Notes: a model not told the origin generated them from the letters alone. A DNA stretch of 64,000 nt from CALMFG01 sp963666035 (GCA_963666035.2 CAXXJI010000003.1:310001-374000), one strand, 5' to 3'. Shown: positions 17,401-26,260, counted from the stretch's first letter. Program-made: numbers and translations.

Positions 17401-17478
17401 GGCAGTCTGGCGCTGTCGGGTTATCTGTGGATCAGACGCAAAAAGCGGGATATGCGCTTTTTCGGCACACATTTTTAA
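14447..17478 (+). CDS. Repeat surface protein with TPTPEP linkers, one apparent frameshift
   Basis: One locus read in two frames: 14447-15340 in frame 2, then to 17478 in frame 1. The joint is the A5 run at 15340-15344; one more A would fuse them. The product of about 1010 residues has a TTG start, one N-terminal hydrophobic segment (signal or anchor), a Pro/Ala/Gly-rich region, four copies of a domain of about 90 residues separated by TPTPEPTA linkers, and a C-terminal helix with a basic tail (IRRKKR). The domain core runs from DGTxTAxFGYxNxN to WTL. Domains 2 and 3 are nearly identical in DNA. No LPXTG is seen. It sits behind a c-di-GMP riboswitch, which fits an adhesin or matrix protein. 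Function is inferred. Confidence 0.75.
15376..15650 (+). repeat. 24-bp tandem repeats encoding TPTPEPTA, block 1
   Basis: About eleven imperfect copies of a 24-nt unit of the type ACGCC(A/G)ACGCC(T/C)GAGCC with synonymous differences. They form a flexible linker after the first domain. Confidence 0.85.
15661..16001 (+). repeat. Direct repeat, copy 1 (domain 2 of the surface protein)
   Basis: Nearly identical to 16354-16694, at an offset of 693 nt. Only a few silent or conservative changes are seen, such as AACACGTTA versus AATACATTA. This suggests recent duplication or gene conversion. Confidence 0.88.
15990..16347 (+). repeat. 24-bp tandem repeats encoding TPTPEPTA, block 2
   Basis: Around fifteen copies of the same 24-nt unit, the longest linker of the protein. 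Copy number could vary by slippage or recombination. Confidence 0.85.
16354..16694 (+). repeat. Direct repeat, copy 2 (domain 3 of the surface protein)
   Basis: Partner of 15661-16001; see there. The repeat may also cause assembly collapse. Confidence 0.88.
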
Positions 17479-17522
17479 CAGGTTTAAAACAATTCATGCA
17501 CTCAAGTCACATTGATAATATC

Positions 17523-17556
17523 AAAAAAAGGCCGACATGGATTTCGGCTTTTTTTG
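17523..17556. terminator. Bidirectional terminator
   Basis: A-run, GCCGA, short loop, TCGGC, T-run between the convergent surface-protein and nitroreductase genes. Confidence 0.85.
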
Positions 17557-17573
17557 ATATATTGATTCGATAT

Positions 17574-18188
17574 CTATATTTCGGTCACGATATCGGCATA
17601 CTTTCGCCTGGGACGGCGGGGCGGCAATTGCCGCTTTGAATCTGCAAAACCGAGCGAGATCAGCATGACCGCCGCTTTACCTTCGTCAATATTAAACGCA
17701 TGCTTGATGCCGTCAAAATCAATCCCGCTCATCGGGTGTGAATCTACACCAAGAGCGCTCGCCGCATACATGATGGACATTGCCAAAAGACCGGTGTTGG
17801 ATTCAGCGAATTTCACTTTCCTTTCTGGACTTCCGCCGTACAGGTCTTTGGCCGATTGTACCGCGGCTTCGAAACCGGATTCACTTTTAAAATGGCTGTG
17901 CGCTTCTGCCCAGACTGGATTATCCAAAGTGTATCCTTCCCGATTTCCGACTAAAATAAGCGTGACCGGCGCATCCAGAATTTTTTGCTGCCCGCCCGCG
18001 TTATCTGCCAATAGCTGTTTGGCACGATCGCTTCTGACAGCGATAATTTCCCATGGTTGCAGATTGAATGCCGAAGGAGCCAAAACGGCCAAATCAATAA
18101 TGGCTTTTAGCTGTTTTGATGATAAATCCTTCTTGGGGTCAAAGTACCGCACCGCCCGGCGTTGTTCAAATACGCTTGATGGCTTCAT
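17574..18188 (-). CDS. Nitroreductase family protein (FMN oxidoreductase)
   Basis: A 204-residue FMN-dependent NAD(P)H oxidoreductase of the nitroreductase fold. The N-terminal signature is RRAVRYFDPKK and the phosphate/FMN-binding block is LAPSAFNLQPWEI. The C-terminal half has ALGVDSHPMSGID. The start at 18188 is set by AAAGGGG 7 nt upstream; thirty upstream codons are unsupported. The natural substrate cannot be read; quinones, nitro compounds or flavins are usual. It is transcribed alone, convergent with the surface protein. Confidence 0.88.
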   Translation of the reverse strand: MKPSSVFEQRRAVRYFDPKKDLSSKQLKAIIDLAVLAPSAFNLQPWEIIAVRSDRAKQLLADNAGGQQKILDAPVTLILVGNREGYTLDNPVWAEAHSHFKSESGFEAAVQSAKDLYGGSPERKVKFAESNTGLLAMSIMYAASALGVDSHPMSGIDFDGIKHAFNIDEGKAAVMLISLGFADSKRQLPPRRPRRKYADIVTEI

Positions 18189-18459
18189 AGCTGTTTCCCC
18201 TTTTATATCATAATATATTTTACTAAAATATATTATATCAGGATAATATGCATGAATTGTGGTTGAATGTGTAAACATATCAATAATATAAAAAAGAAGA
18301 ATTTTAATGTATAATCATTCAAATAAACAATTGATACATTTGGCAGGGGCGCCGAGTCAAGCAATTTTAGTGTTATAATATGGGAAAAACGGGTTAAATA
18401 TAATATGATATCAGGCATCACTGTTTTATGCGGGTGTGAGCTGTTCGGCTTAAACATGT
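18189..18459. other. AT-rich intergenic region
   Basis: Contains the nitroreductase promoter region (minus strand). I see no gene. Confidence 0.4.
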
Positions 18460-18474
18460 GTGTGAAAGTCACAC
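18460..18474. promoter_or_regulatory. Operator-like palindrome GTGTGA-N3-TCACAC
   Basis: A perfect 6-3-6 inverted repeat centred at about the -35 position of the TspO-like gene's promoter, placed where a bound regulator would block or recruit polymerase. The N3 spacing excludes a CRP-type site. Confidence 0.5.
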
Positions 18475-18491
18475 TTGAAACTGGAAAGTGA

Positions 18492-18500
18492 TGCTATAAT
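18492..18500 (+). promoter_or_regulatory. Extended -10 promoter element of the TspO-like gene
   Basis: TGC followed by TATAAT (18495-18500), an extended -10. A TTGAAA at 18475-18480 is too close (14 nt) to be an ideal -35. Confidence 0.5.
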
Positions 18501-18570
18501 GATGTTGAAAGAACGGATGTAGTACGGGGAACAAAACAGGCCTTGTTTTACGGGCGCAAAGGAGAAGAAC

Positions 18571-19350
18571 ATGAAAGAAACAAAAAGAAAAGTATTGGGT
18601 ATGATGAACTTTTTGGTTTTTATCGTGATGGTTGCCGTCAATGCGTTGGCCAATATCCTGCCGATCGGCGGCGTGAACACGGGTGAGGTCTCGGACGCAT
18701 ACCCAAACCTGTTTGCACCAGCCGCGATTACTTTCTCAATCTGGGGAGTGATTTACCTTTTGCTGCTACTGTTTGTGCTGTACAGCATGGGTGCTTTTGG
18801 GAAAAAGGGTGGGTTTGAGGCGGCTAAGAGTGCGAGCATCCCGTTTATCTTGTCTTCGCTGGCAAATATCGCGTGGATATTCAGCTGGCACTACCGCATT
18901 ATCCCGCTGTCGTTGGCGCTGATGGCATTGATTTTGGTATCATTGATGATCGCTTATGTACGGATACAGAAACTAAAGCTTTCCACCGCGGAAAAAATCT
19001 TCGTCCGACTGCCGTTCAGCGTCTATTTCGGATGGATTACAGTAGCGGCTATCGCCAACGTAACCACATTTTTGGTGGCTGTCGGCTGGAACGGATTTGG
19101 TCTCAGTGAAACCATCTGGATGGGGATTGCGCTGGTAGCGGCCTTGGTGATCGGCGCGGCGACCACACTGCGTTTTCGGGACTGGGCTTATGGTTTGGTT
19201 ATCCTATGGGCTTTTGCGGGGATCTATATCAAGCATGTTTCGCCTTCGGGATTCGGTGGCGCATATCCACTGGTGATCTATACCGTATCGGCGGCAATCG
19301 CGCTGCAGTTGGCCGCGGAAGTTTCCAATTTCCTCGGAAAAAAAGTGTAA
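18571..19350 (+). CDS. TspO/MBR-like tryptophan-rich membrane protein
   Basis: A 259-residue polytopic protein with about seven membrane segments. The blocks LANILPIGGVNTGEVSDAYP and LFAPAAITFSIWGVIYLLL are characteristic of the long Firmicute branch annotated as tryptophan-rich sensory protein. TspO proteins bind porphyrins and other small hydrophobic ligands; whether the long branch does so is unknown. AAAGGAG stands 7 nt before the ATG. A palindrome at 18460-18474 overlaps its promoter. It is a single-gene unit, with gnd starting about 140 nt further on. Confidence 0.8.
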   Translation: MKETKRKVLGMMNFLVFIVMVAVNALANILPIGGVNTGEVSDAYPNLFAPAAITFSIWGVIYLLLLLFVLYSMGAFGKKGGFEAAKSASIPFILSSLANIAWIFSWHYRIIPLSLALMALILVSLMIAYVRIQKLKLSTAEKIFVRLPFSVYFGWITVAAIANVTTFLVAVGWNGFGLSETIWMGIALVAALVIGAATTLRFRDWAYGLVILWAFAGIYIKHVSPSGFGGAYPLVIYTVSAAIALQLAAEVSNFLGKKV

Positions 19351-19488
19351 CCGCAGGAGACGGCGGGTCTGTATAGCACAGGCAAAATAATTAATCGCAT
19401 TTGATATAAAGTGATACTCGAATGTCAGATATAGAAATAACACACATTTAGGGATGGCAGACAAAAAAGAAAGCAGGAAATAAATCAG

Positions 19489-20940
19489 ATGAAAAAAGCG
19501 GATATCGGGCTCGTGGGTTTGGCAGTGATGGGCGAAAATCTGGTGATGAACATGATGAGCAAAGGCTTTACCGTTGCGGTATATAACCGAACGACTCAGA
19601 AGGTGGACAACTTTGTAAACGGCAGGGCAAAAGGCCAAACGGTGATCGGAACACACAGTATTCAGGAACTGGCTGACAACCTTTCAAAACCGCGTAAGGT
19701 GATGCTGATGGTGAAAGCCGGTGCCCCGGTGGACGCGTTTATCGAGCAGTTATTGCCGTATCTGGAAACGGGGGACATCATCATCGACGGCGGGAATTCG
19801 CATTTTCCAGATACCGTTCGAAGAACCCGATACGTTGAGAGCAAAGGGCTATATTATGTTGGGGCTGGTGTTTCTGGCGGCGAGGAAGGGGCACTGAACG
19901 GGCCTTCCATTATGCCCGGTGGTTCAAAAGAAGCCTGGGATGCGATAAAACCGATTTTCCAGAGTATTGCGGCCAAGGTGGAGGACGGTTCACCCTGCTG
20001 CGATTGGGTGGGAAGCGACGGCGCGGGGCATTTTGTCAAGATGGTGCATAACGGCATCGAGTACGGCGATATGCAGATTATATCCGAAAGCTACCACTTG
20101 ATGAAGGCCTATTTGGGGCTCTCAGCGGACGAAATGCACGCGGTTTATGACGCTTGGAACCAAGGTGATCTGGACAGCTATTTAATCGAAATTACGCGGG
20201 ATATCATGGCCTACAAGGACGCAGATGGCCAACCTTTGCTGGACAAAATCTTGGACAAGGCAGGTCAAAAAGGCACGGGTAAATGGACCAGCGAAGCGGC
20301 GCTGGAACACGGTATTCCGCTGACGCTGATCAGCGAAGCGGTGTTTGCGCGGGCTATCTCGGCCGAGAAGGATGAGCGCGCCGCGGCGGCAAAACATCTC
20401 ACAGCGCCCACGCCAGTTTTTAACGGCGACAAAGCGGTATTCCTTGAACAGCTCAAACAATCGGTTTATGCGGCGAAAATCATCTCGTATGCGCAAGGAT
20501 ATGCACTGCTCAAAGCGGCGGCTGACGCATATGGCTGGCAGCTGAATTACGGCGGTATCGCACTGATGTGGCGGGGGGGCTGCATCATCCGCTCGGCTTT
20601 CCTCGGCAAGATCAAAGAAGCGTTCGACGCCAATCCGGATTTGACCAATCTGCTTTTGGATCCGTACTTCAGAGAAAAAGTGCAATCCGCTATACCAGGA
20701 TTGCGTGAAGTGGTCAGCGCAGCCGTTCTAAACGGCATTCCTGTGCCCACGCTGTCGGCAGCCGTTACCTATTTTGACAGCTACCGCAGTGCGTGGCTGC
20801 CCGCCAATCTCCTTCAGGCTCAGCGGGATTACTTTGGGGCGCATACCTATGAACGTACCGATAAAGCGCGCGGTGAGTTTTTCCACACCAACTGGACGGG
20901 GACTGGCGGCAATACCACATCGAACACATATAACGCATAA
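19489..20940 (+). CDS. gnd: 6-phosphogluconate dehydrogenase, decarboxylating
   Basis: Gnd oxidises and decarboxylates 6-phosphogluconate to ribulose 5-phosphate, making NADPH in the oxidative pentose phosphate pathway. The 483-residue length is that of the long dimeric class. The Rossmann motif is GLAVMGENLVMN near the N-terminus; IIDGGNSHF and the active-site block GAGHFVKMVHNGIEYGDMQ with catalytic Lys and Asn are intact. AGCAGGAAA lies upstream of the ATG. It is followed by a strong hairpin terminator. No zwf or pgl is adjacent. Confidence 0.97.
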   Translation: MKKADIGLVGLAVMGENLVMNMMSKGFTVAVYNRTTQKVDNFVNGRAKGQTVIGTHSIQELADNLSKPRKVMLMVKAGAPVDAFIEQLLPYLETGDIIIDGGNSHFPDTVRRTRYVESKGLYYVGAGVSGGEEGALNGPSIMPGGSKEAWDAIKPIFQSIAAKVEDGSPCCDWVGSDGAGHFVKMVHNGIEYGDMQIISESYHLMKAYLGLSADEMHAVYDAWNQGDLDSYLIEITRDIMAYKDADGQPLLDKILDKAGQKGTGKWTSEAALEHGIPLTLISEAVFARAISAEKDERAAAAKHLTAPTPVFNGDKAVFLEQLKQSVYAAKIISYAQGYALLKAAADAYGWQLNYGGIALMWRGGCIIRSAFLGKIKEAFDANPDLTNLLLDPYFREKVQSAIPGLREVVSAAVLNGIPVPTLSAAVTYFDSYRSAWLPANLLQAQRDYFGAHTYERTDKARGEFFHTNWTGTGGNTTSNTYNA

Positions 20941-20962
20941 AGTACAACAACGCATGAATATT

Positions 20963-20999
20963 AAAACCCCCTTTTAGAGAATTATAAAGGGGGTTTTTG
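20963..20999. terminator. Bidirectional terminator after gnd
   Basis: AAAACCCCCTTT, 11-nt loop, AAAGGGGGTTTTT. It serves gnd on the plus strand and the vWA gene on the minus strand. Confidence 0.9.
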
Positions 21000-21037
21000 G
21001 TGTTGTGGCAGAAATCTTAAGACCCATTTTTATTTTT

Positions 21038-22724
21038 CTAATAATAGTAGCCTGAATAGCTTTGGGCGAGCTCAACCAACCGGATGAATTCGGCACGGTA
21101 GCCATAATCGTCGCTGCCCAGCGCACGCTCGGCCCGCTCCAGAACGGCTTCATAGCTGGCGTCGAAAGCGTAATCGGAACCTTTCAGCAGCAATGCAAAT
21201 TCCGCCACCGCCGACGCGAATTTGAAATTCTGGTCAGGATTATTGGTAAAATCGCTTTTTCCGGCCATCAAGGTGATGCGCTGGCTGGTGTCTTGGTCGG
21301 GGTATTTATATCTCGCTTTTACATACAGCCAGTCTTTGGGGAGGTCGCGGATATCTGTTGTGCTGACCGCATCGCCGCTTTGAAAGATCAGATCATCAAT
21401 ACCGCTGCCCGATGATGTACTGCCCGCCAGTGCCAATTCATAGAAAACGGTGACCATATGACCCGCGCCCACTTCGCCCGCGTCTTTGGTATCGTCGTTG
21501 AAGTCCTCGTCGTTTAAGCGTCGGTTATCATAGCCTACCAAGCGATATGCGCTGACCGCTTCGGGGTTGAATTCCACTTGAATCTTCACGTCTTTAGCCA
21601 CGGTGTACAGCGTTTTGCTGAGGTCGTGAACCAGCACTTTCTGTGCTTCCAGAATGGTGTCAATATAGGCATAGTTGCCGTTGCCCTTGTCGGCCAATGT
21701 TTCCATCTTATTGTCCTTGATGTTGCCGGTGCCAAAGCCCAGCACGGAGAGATAGATACCGCTGTCCCGCTTTTGCTCGATCAGCCTTTCAAGGCCTTCT
21801 TCGCTGGATACGCCCACGTTAAAATCGCCGTCCGTACAGAGAATCACGCGGTTGTTGCCGCCCTTGATAAAATAGTGCTCGGCTAAAGCGTAGGCCAGTT
21901 GAATGCCTTCACCACCTGCAGTGGAGCCGCCGGCCGAAAGACGACCCAGCACTTCGTTGATGGTGGAGGTATCATTGCCGTTTGCACCTTTCAGCACAAC
22001 ACCGCTGGAACCGGCGTAAACCACGATGGAAACCCGATCGGAGCTTTTCAGGTTTTTGGAGAGCATCAGCATGGCCTGTTTGACCAGCGGCAGTTTATTC
22101 TCATCGTTCATGGAACCTGAAACATCCAACAGGAAAACAAAGTTGCTCTGCATCCGCTGGCTTTCTTCACTGTCTCTGGCTTTCATCGTGATGCGCGCCA
22201 GCGCATGATCGCTGTTCCACGGGCACTCGGCCAAGGTGACATCCAATGCGATGGGGTCCTTGCCTCGGGGAGAAGCATAATCATAATCGAAGTAATTGAT
22301 AAATTCCTCGATACGCACCGCATCCGGATTCGGCAGATAACCGTCCCAACAGCATGCGCCTTGTATTGGCGTAAGAAGCGGTATCCACATCGATGGAGAA
22401 GGTGGACAGCGGATTTTCTTCGGGTGACAGAAAGTCGGATTCCGAAAACTCGCCATATTCTTCGCTGGTTTGGGTTTCGCCGTTTTCGATCGAGCCGCTG
22501 TCGAAGATACTGTCCGTACGCGCATCCGAATCGCTGAAAAAAAACTCCTCTTCCTTTGCCATGGCGGGCGCTTCTTCAACGTATGCATCATAGCTCTCCG
22601 CCGCCGCATAATCTGTGGATTCGGATGATACGGCAGTGTCCTCAGTAACCGGTCTGTTGGCCGCGCACGCGGCAGTCTGGAACACCACCATACAGATTAA
22701 TAAAACAATCAGTAATTTTTTCAT
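21038..22724 (-). CDS. vWA-domain lipoprotein (YfbK-like), one apparent frameshift
   Basis: One locus of about 562 codons read in two frames. The N-terminus (start 22724, GGAGG 9 nt upstream) has a lipoprotein-type signal ending QTAAC. An acidic linker and the YfbK motif PLSTFSIDVDTASYANTRR follow. After the GGG run at 22345-22347 the frame changes to DGYLPNPDAVRIEEFINYF; removing one G joins them perfectly. The von Willebrand A domain has the MIDAS motif DVSGSMND and a later TDGDFNVG. A C-terminal DUF3520-like region ends the protein. The role of the family is unclear; surface metal-dependent adhesion or stress functions are suggested. The frameshift is likely a sequence error. Confidence 0.8.
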
Positions 22725-22881
22725 TTTGAAACGCCTCCGTTTTCTTTTCTTGCTGATATGACGTATTGAAAGCAAAAAAAGTTCCAGCTTTTTTTCCGTA
22801 GTTGGGATTTTTTTTGATAAATATTGACGAAAATGTGTGATAATGCGTATACTGGTACTAATAAAAAAAGGGAGTATGCAC

Positions 22882-23226
22882 TTGACACAACAATCTTTTA
22901 ATGGAAGAGGCAGTGCGCGGGAGCTGGCAAAGATGATTGCCGATGAAGTACAAGCGGCCGGTGTGACGAATGAGCTGGTCGGCTCCAAGATTCGGGAATC
23001 CGGCGGCGTGACTAATGCGCTTCTGGTTTTTGAAAAATATTATATGCGGGCAAGCAACCGCGCCAGCCTTTCGGTGATGATAGTGGAAGATACAGACGGC
23101 AGTGTGACAATTGATGCCGTTGGCGCCGGCGGCGGGCAGGGTGTTGTGTTCTCTTTCTCTTGGGGCGCGGAGGATAGTTTTGTCGGTGTTTTGCAGAAGA
23201 TATTAAATAGACACGGGTTCTATTAA
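22882..23226 (+). CDS. DUF6054 family protein
   Basis: A small cytoplasmic protein of 114 residues that matches DUF6054 by its C-terminal pattern NRASLSVMIVED, then AVGAGGGQG and FSFSWGAEDSFV. The function of the family is unknown. I use the TTG at 22882 because GGGAG is 7 nt upstream; an ATG two codons earlier is too close to that site. It is a single gene, with the vWA lipoprotein gene divergent and the LytTR regulator beginning about 105 nt downstream. Confidence 0.7.
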   Translation: MTQQSFNGRGSARELAKMIADEVQAAGVTNELVGSKIRESGGVTNALLVFEKYYMRASNRASLSVMIVEDTDGSVTIDAVGAGGGQGVVFSFSWGAEDSFVGVLQKILNRHGFY

Positions 23227-23332
23227 GATATAATTTATCGCCAGCACATAAGCCAGGTTATCTTTAAATCAGGCAAGCTTATGCCACTGTTGGTTTGGTG
23301 CAGGCTAAAATGATTGGTGGGAGGAAAAAAGC

Positions 23333-24058
23333 ATTTTAAAAATCGCAATTTGTGATGATAACAATGCAGACCAAAAAAAACTCAGTGAGATTTTAAAGCA
23401 ATTGGAATGGGCATTCGATGAGGAGTATTCAGTCAATTTGTTTAATGACGGGGCTGCCTTGTTATCTTATATCGAAAAACAGCATAATTTTGATATCATC
23501 TTTTTAGATATTCTGATGGAAGAGAAAAGCGGCATTGAAGTGGGGTTGACGATTCGGGACACCATGCAGGACGAAACAACCAAACTGATTTACGTTTCCT
23601 CAACCAAAGATTTTGTGATGGATTTATTTAATGTACGCGTCACGAATTTTCTGGTCAAGCCGCTGACAAAAGAGCAGGTGCAAACGGCTCTGGAAAAGGC
23701 GCTGCAGCTGATTAAACAGGATGCGGAAATTTTTGAGTTTAAAATCAGCGGGAGAACCTATATGATACGTCTTTCCGATGTGCTCTATTTTGAGAGCGTC
23801 GGGAAAAAGATCAGGGTGCTGACAAAAGACGAAGATTTTGAGTTTTATGGCAGTTTGGCATTTATTATAGAGCACCACTACACTGGTTTTATCCATGTCC
23901 ACCGTTCGTATTATGTCAATTATAAGTTTATTGCGTCATACACCAACCGTGAAGTGACACTGATAAACGGTGAAATCATCAGCATTGGTTCCGAGCGTAA
24001 GGGTATCGTCAACGCGATGCTGTTGGAACAGACAAAGAAATATCTTAAAGGAGAGTAG
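23333..24058 (+). CDS. LytTR-family response regulator (AgrA/VirR type), ATT start
   Basis: A 241-residue regulator: receiver domain (acidic pair D8/D9, phospho-acceptor D59 in IIFLDILM, K109 in LVKP), then a LytTR DNA-binding domain from about residue 138. The receiver begins (M)LKIAICDDN only if translation starts at the ATT at 23333. An in-frame TAA lies at 23306 and no ATG, GTG or TTG lies between. GGGAGG is 8 nt before this ATT. A TTG at 23402 would delete the acid pocket and has no ribosome site. It is followed, 2 nt later, by its kinase. The pair resembles AgrA/AgrC and is a candidate partner of the agr peptide genes at 59.5-60.9 kb. Confidence 0.82.
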   Translation: MLKIAICDDNNADQKKLSEILKQLEWAFDEEYSVNLFNDGAALLSYIEKQHNFDIIFLDILMEEKSGIEVGLTIRDTMQDETTKLIYVSSTKDFVMDLFNVRVTNFLVKPLTKEQVQTALEKALQLIKQDAEIFEFKISGRTYMIRLSDVLYFESVGKKIRVLTKDEDFEFYGSLAFIIEHHYTGFIHVHRSYYVNYKFIASYTNREVTLINGEIISIGSERKGIVNAMLLEQTKKYLKGE

Positions 24059-24060
24059 CT

Positions 24061-25352
24061 TTGACAGATACCATCATCAATGCATCCTTTTGGATAACCT
24101 CTGCTTTTTTATTCTATACACTGTACCGTCTGTACACACTGATTTTTAAGGAAGAAAAGAAAAAGTGGGTGTGCCTGCTTACTTTTGCGGCGGGATTTGC
24201 ATGTATCAGTACGCTGTGGACATTGTCTCACAATGTTCTGGTGATGCTGGGCAGCAATCTTTTGATCTATTTTGCCCTGACGTATAATTTTAAAGCGAAT
24301 TTTGGTAAACGGATTTTGTCCAGCATCGGCGCCTATGCGTTGTTTTCTCTGGCGGAGACATTGGTGATGGGGCTTTTCACATTGCTTCATCTGGATATTC
24401 GTCATAATGATTATTACAAGCTTTGGGGATCAGCGCTTACACCGCTTCTGTCATATGTTGCTATATCCGCCATCATTCAGCATACAGAGATTAAAAAACA
24501 GACAACTTTTAAAAACATGCACATGACTTTTTTGGGCATTCTGGTGTTCATCATCTTTGGTATTGCCGTTGTTTTGCCCTATATCAGCGCGGATAATATT
24601 TTTCATATGTTTATCGGCATTGTGCTTCTCATCATGATCGCGGTTTTTTTGTTTGCATTTATGGATTCGCTTGTGATGGAAAGCAAAGAGCGGGTAGCCA
24701 GAGCGTCTTTTGAGATGCAAAGCAAGCTGTATAGCAATGAACTTAATATGGTTAAGGAATATCAATATGAGATTAAAACCATTCGTCACAATATCGATCA
24801 TCATATTCAAACATTGAACGGCCTTTTAAGCAAGGAAGAGTATGAACGAGCCAGAGAATACGCAAAAGGGCTTACGAAAGTGGTGAATGTAGACTTAACG
24901 CCGATTGTGACCAGCATACCCGAGCTGGATAGTATTTTAAACCTTAAGCTCAGTCAGGCGTATCAGATGGGTATTAAAGTGAACAGCACCATCAAGGTGG
25001 AGGAGAAGTGTAAGCTTTCGCCTCAATCTTATATTAGCATTATCGGCAATCTGATGGACAATGCCATTGAAGCGGTTGCTTTTCTCAAGGAGCCTGAAAA
25101 AAAAGCAGCTGGATATTTCGGTCTGGCATTGTGAAGGGTGCTTTTTTTATCGAAATCACCAATCCATATGAGATTGAACCTGTCAAAGAGGGCGAGCGAT
25201 ATATTTCGACCAAGGAAAAATATGGTGAACACGGGATTGGGCTGGCTCATGTGCGGGATATTGTGGAGCGCAGCGGGGGCAGGCTGGAGATTGAGGATCA
25301 TCTGAATGGCGAAAATATTTTTTCCGTCAAGGTGTTGCTATATAATCGGTAA
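24061..25352 (+). CDS. AgrC-like GHKL sensor histidine kinase, two apparent frameshifts
   Basis: One locus of about 429 residues, TTG start with AAAGGAGA upstream. Six or seven membrane segments cover residues 8-205. A coiled region and the dimerisation motif with His243 (IRHNIDHHIQ) follow, then a GHKL ATPase domain with N-box IIGNLMDNAIEA and G-box HGIGLAHVRDIVER. The frame breaks at an A8 run (25097-25104) and again at a T7 run (25142-25148). Dropping one base at each joins FLKEPEKK to QLDISVWHCEG and FFIEITNPY, the normal domain order. It is coupled to the LytTR regulator upstream. A peptide ligand is inferred from the family. Errors in homopolymers are the likely cause of the breaks. Confidence 0.82.
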
Positions 25353-25688
25353 TCTGGCGATGACGGTAAGGAGCCGTGCACTTGACTAAGCGAGCAAAAC
25401 AATTTTAAGGCAAAAAGATAAAATCAAACAGATAACCCAGCATCAAGAAACGCGCAAACGTTTTCGTTCCAAAAAATCAATTGTTCATTCCCTGTTATAC
25501 AATCTGTATAATTTCTTGTGATATGATGCATATGTAGAAAATGTGTGATACGTGCGTTAAGCATTAAAAAGCTTTGTAATTATCGATCTTGCGGGCAAGT
25601 CGTGCTAAAATATGTTTTTCCCCTATAATATGATATTTGTAGCAAATTGTGGTTCGTCTGTGGGATTGATAATAACACACTTATAGAT
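25353..25688. other. Intergenic region with an orphan palindrome
   Basis: No gene is seen. A perfect inverted repeat TTATACA-ATC-TGTATAA lies at 25495-25511, as for a GntR- or TetR-like operator, but no open reading frame starts nearby. AT-rich promoter-like sequences surround it. Confidence 0.4.
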
Positions 25689-25730
25689 AAAAGGAGAGGC
25701 TGTGTTACGGTGACTCCTTTTTTCTTTTGG
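25689..25730 (+). terminator. Possible terminator
   Basis: AAAAGGAG and CTCCTTTTTT enclose a 17-nt loop. It could end the regulator-kinase transcript or a small RNA. Confidence 0.45.
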
Positions 25731-25805
25731 AAAAAATCAGGAACATCGTCGAAAAATACAGCAAAAAAATTGAAAAACAGCAATCAGGCAAGAAGAGAAA
25801 AAAAA

Positions 25806-25835
25806 CAAAGCGCGCACCTTAGGTGCGCGCTTTTT
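25806..25835 (-). terminator. Terminator of the tRNA operon
   Basis: GCGCGCACC and GGTGCGCGC form a GC-rich hairpin at 25810-25830. On the minus strand GCTTTG and a long T run follow, 25 nt after tRNA-Ala. Confidence 0.85.
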
Positions 25836-25858
25836 AGAAACACAGGCGAAAGCCTTAC

Positions 25859-25934
25859 TGGTGGAGATAAGGGGATTTGAACCCCTGACCTCTGCATTGC
25901 GAACGCAGCGCTCTACCAACTGAGCTATATCCCC
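25859..25934 (-). tRNA. tRNA-Ala (anticodon CGC)
   Basis: A 76-nt cloverleaf with encoded CCA. The anticodon loop TTCGCAA gives CGC, reading GCG. The acceptor stem has the G3-U70 pair that marks alanine tRNAs, and the T arm is GGGGTTCAAATCCCC. It is the last of three tRNAs transcribed on the minus strand. Confidence 0.95.
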
Positions 25935-26054
25935 GAAAGTGAAGCTTAAAACCGAGTTTAAACAAAATATATTATACGCCGCCATCGGCCTGCCGCCAAG
26001 TCTTTTTTTTAAGGAAACACATTTTTTTGACGGACAGCATCAGCGCTGAATTAA

Positions 26055-26099
26055 CAAATCCGATCGTACTCATATAAAAAAAGAGAAGGATCGGATTTG
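26055..26099. other. 11-bp inverted repeat between tRNA-Val and tRNA-Ala
   Basis: CAAATCCGATC and GATCGGATTTG enclose 23 nt. There is no good T tail on the minus strand, so it could be a processing stem or a weak terminator. Confidence 0.45.
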
Positions 26100-26104
26100 A
26101 TTTT

Positions 26105-26180
26105 TGGTGGGAGTAACAGGGCTCGAACCTGTGACCCTCTGCTTGTAAGGCAGATGCTCTCCCAGCTGAGCTATGCTCCC
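26105..26180 (-). tRNA. tRNA-Val (anticodon TAC)
   Basis: A 76-nt cloverleaf with encoded CCA. The anticodon loop CTTACAA gives TAC (valine, GTA). D and T arms are canonical. Confidence 0.95.
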
Positions 26181-26185
26181 GCAGC

Positions 26186-26260
26186 TGGTGACCCCTAGGA
26201 GACTCGAACTCCTGTTACCGCCGTGAAAGGGCGGTGTCTTAACCGCTTGACCAAGGGGCC
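26186..26260 (-). tRNA. tRNA-Glu (anticodon TTC)
   Basis: A 75-nt cloverleaf with encoded CCA. The anticodon loop CTTTCAC gives TTC (glutamate, GAA). It is the first tRNA of the operon, 5 nt upstream of tRNA-Val. Confidence 0.95.

Noticed and set aside
23402..24058. TTG at 23402 as the start of the LytTR regulator
   Set aside because: No ribosome site and it would remove the acidic pocket of the receiver domain.
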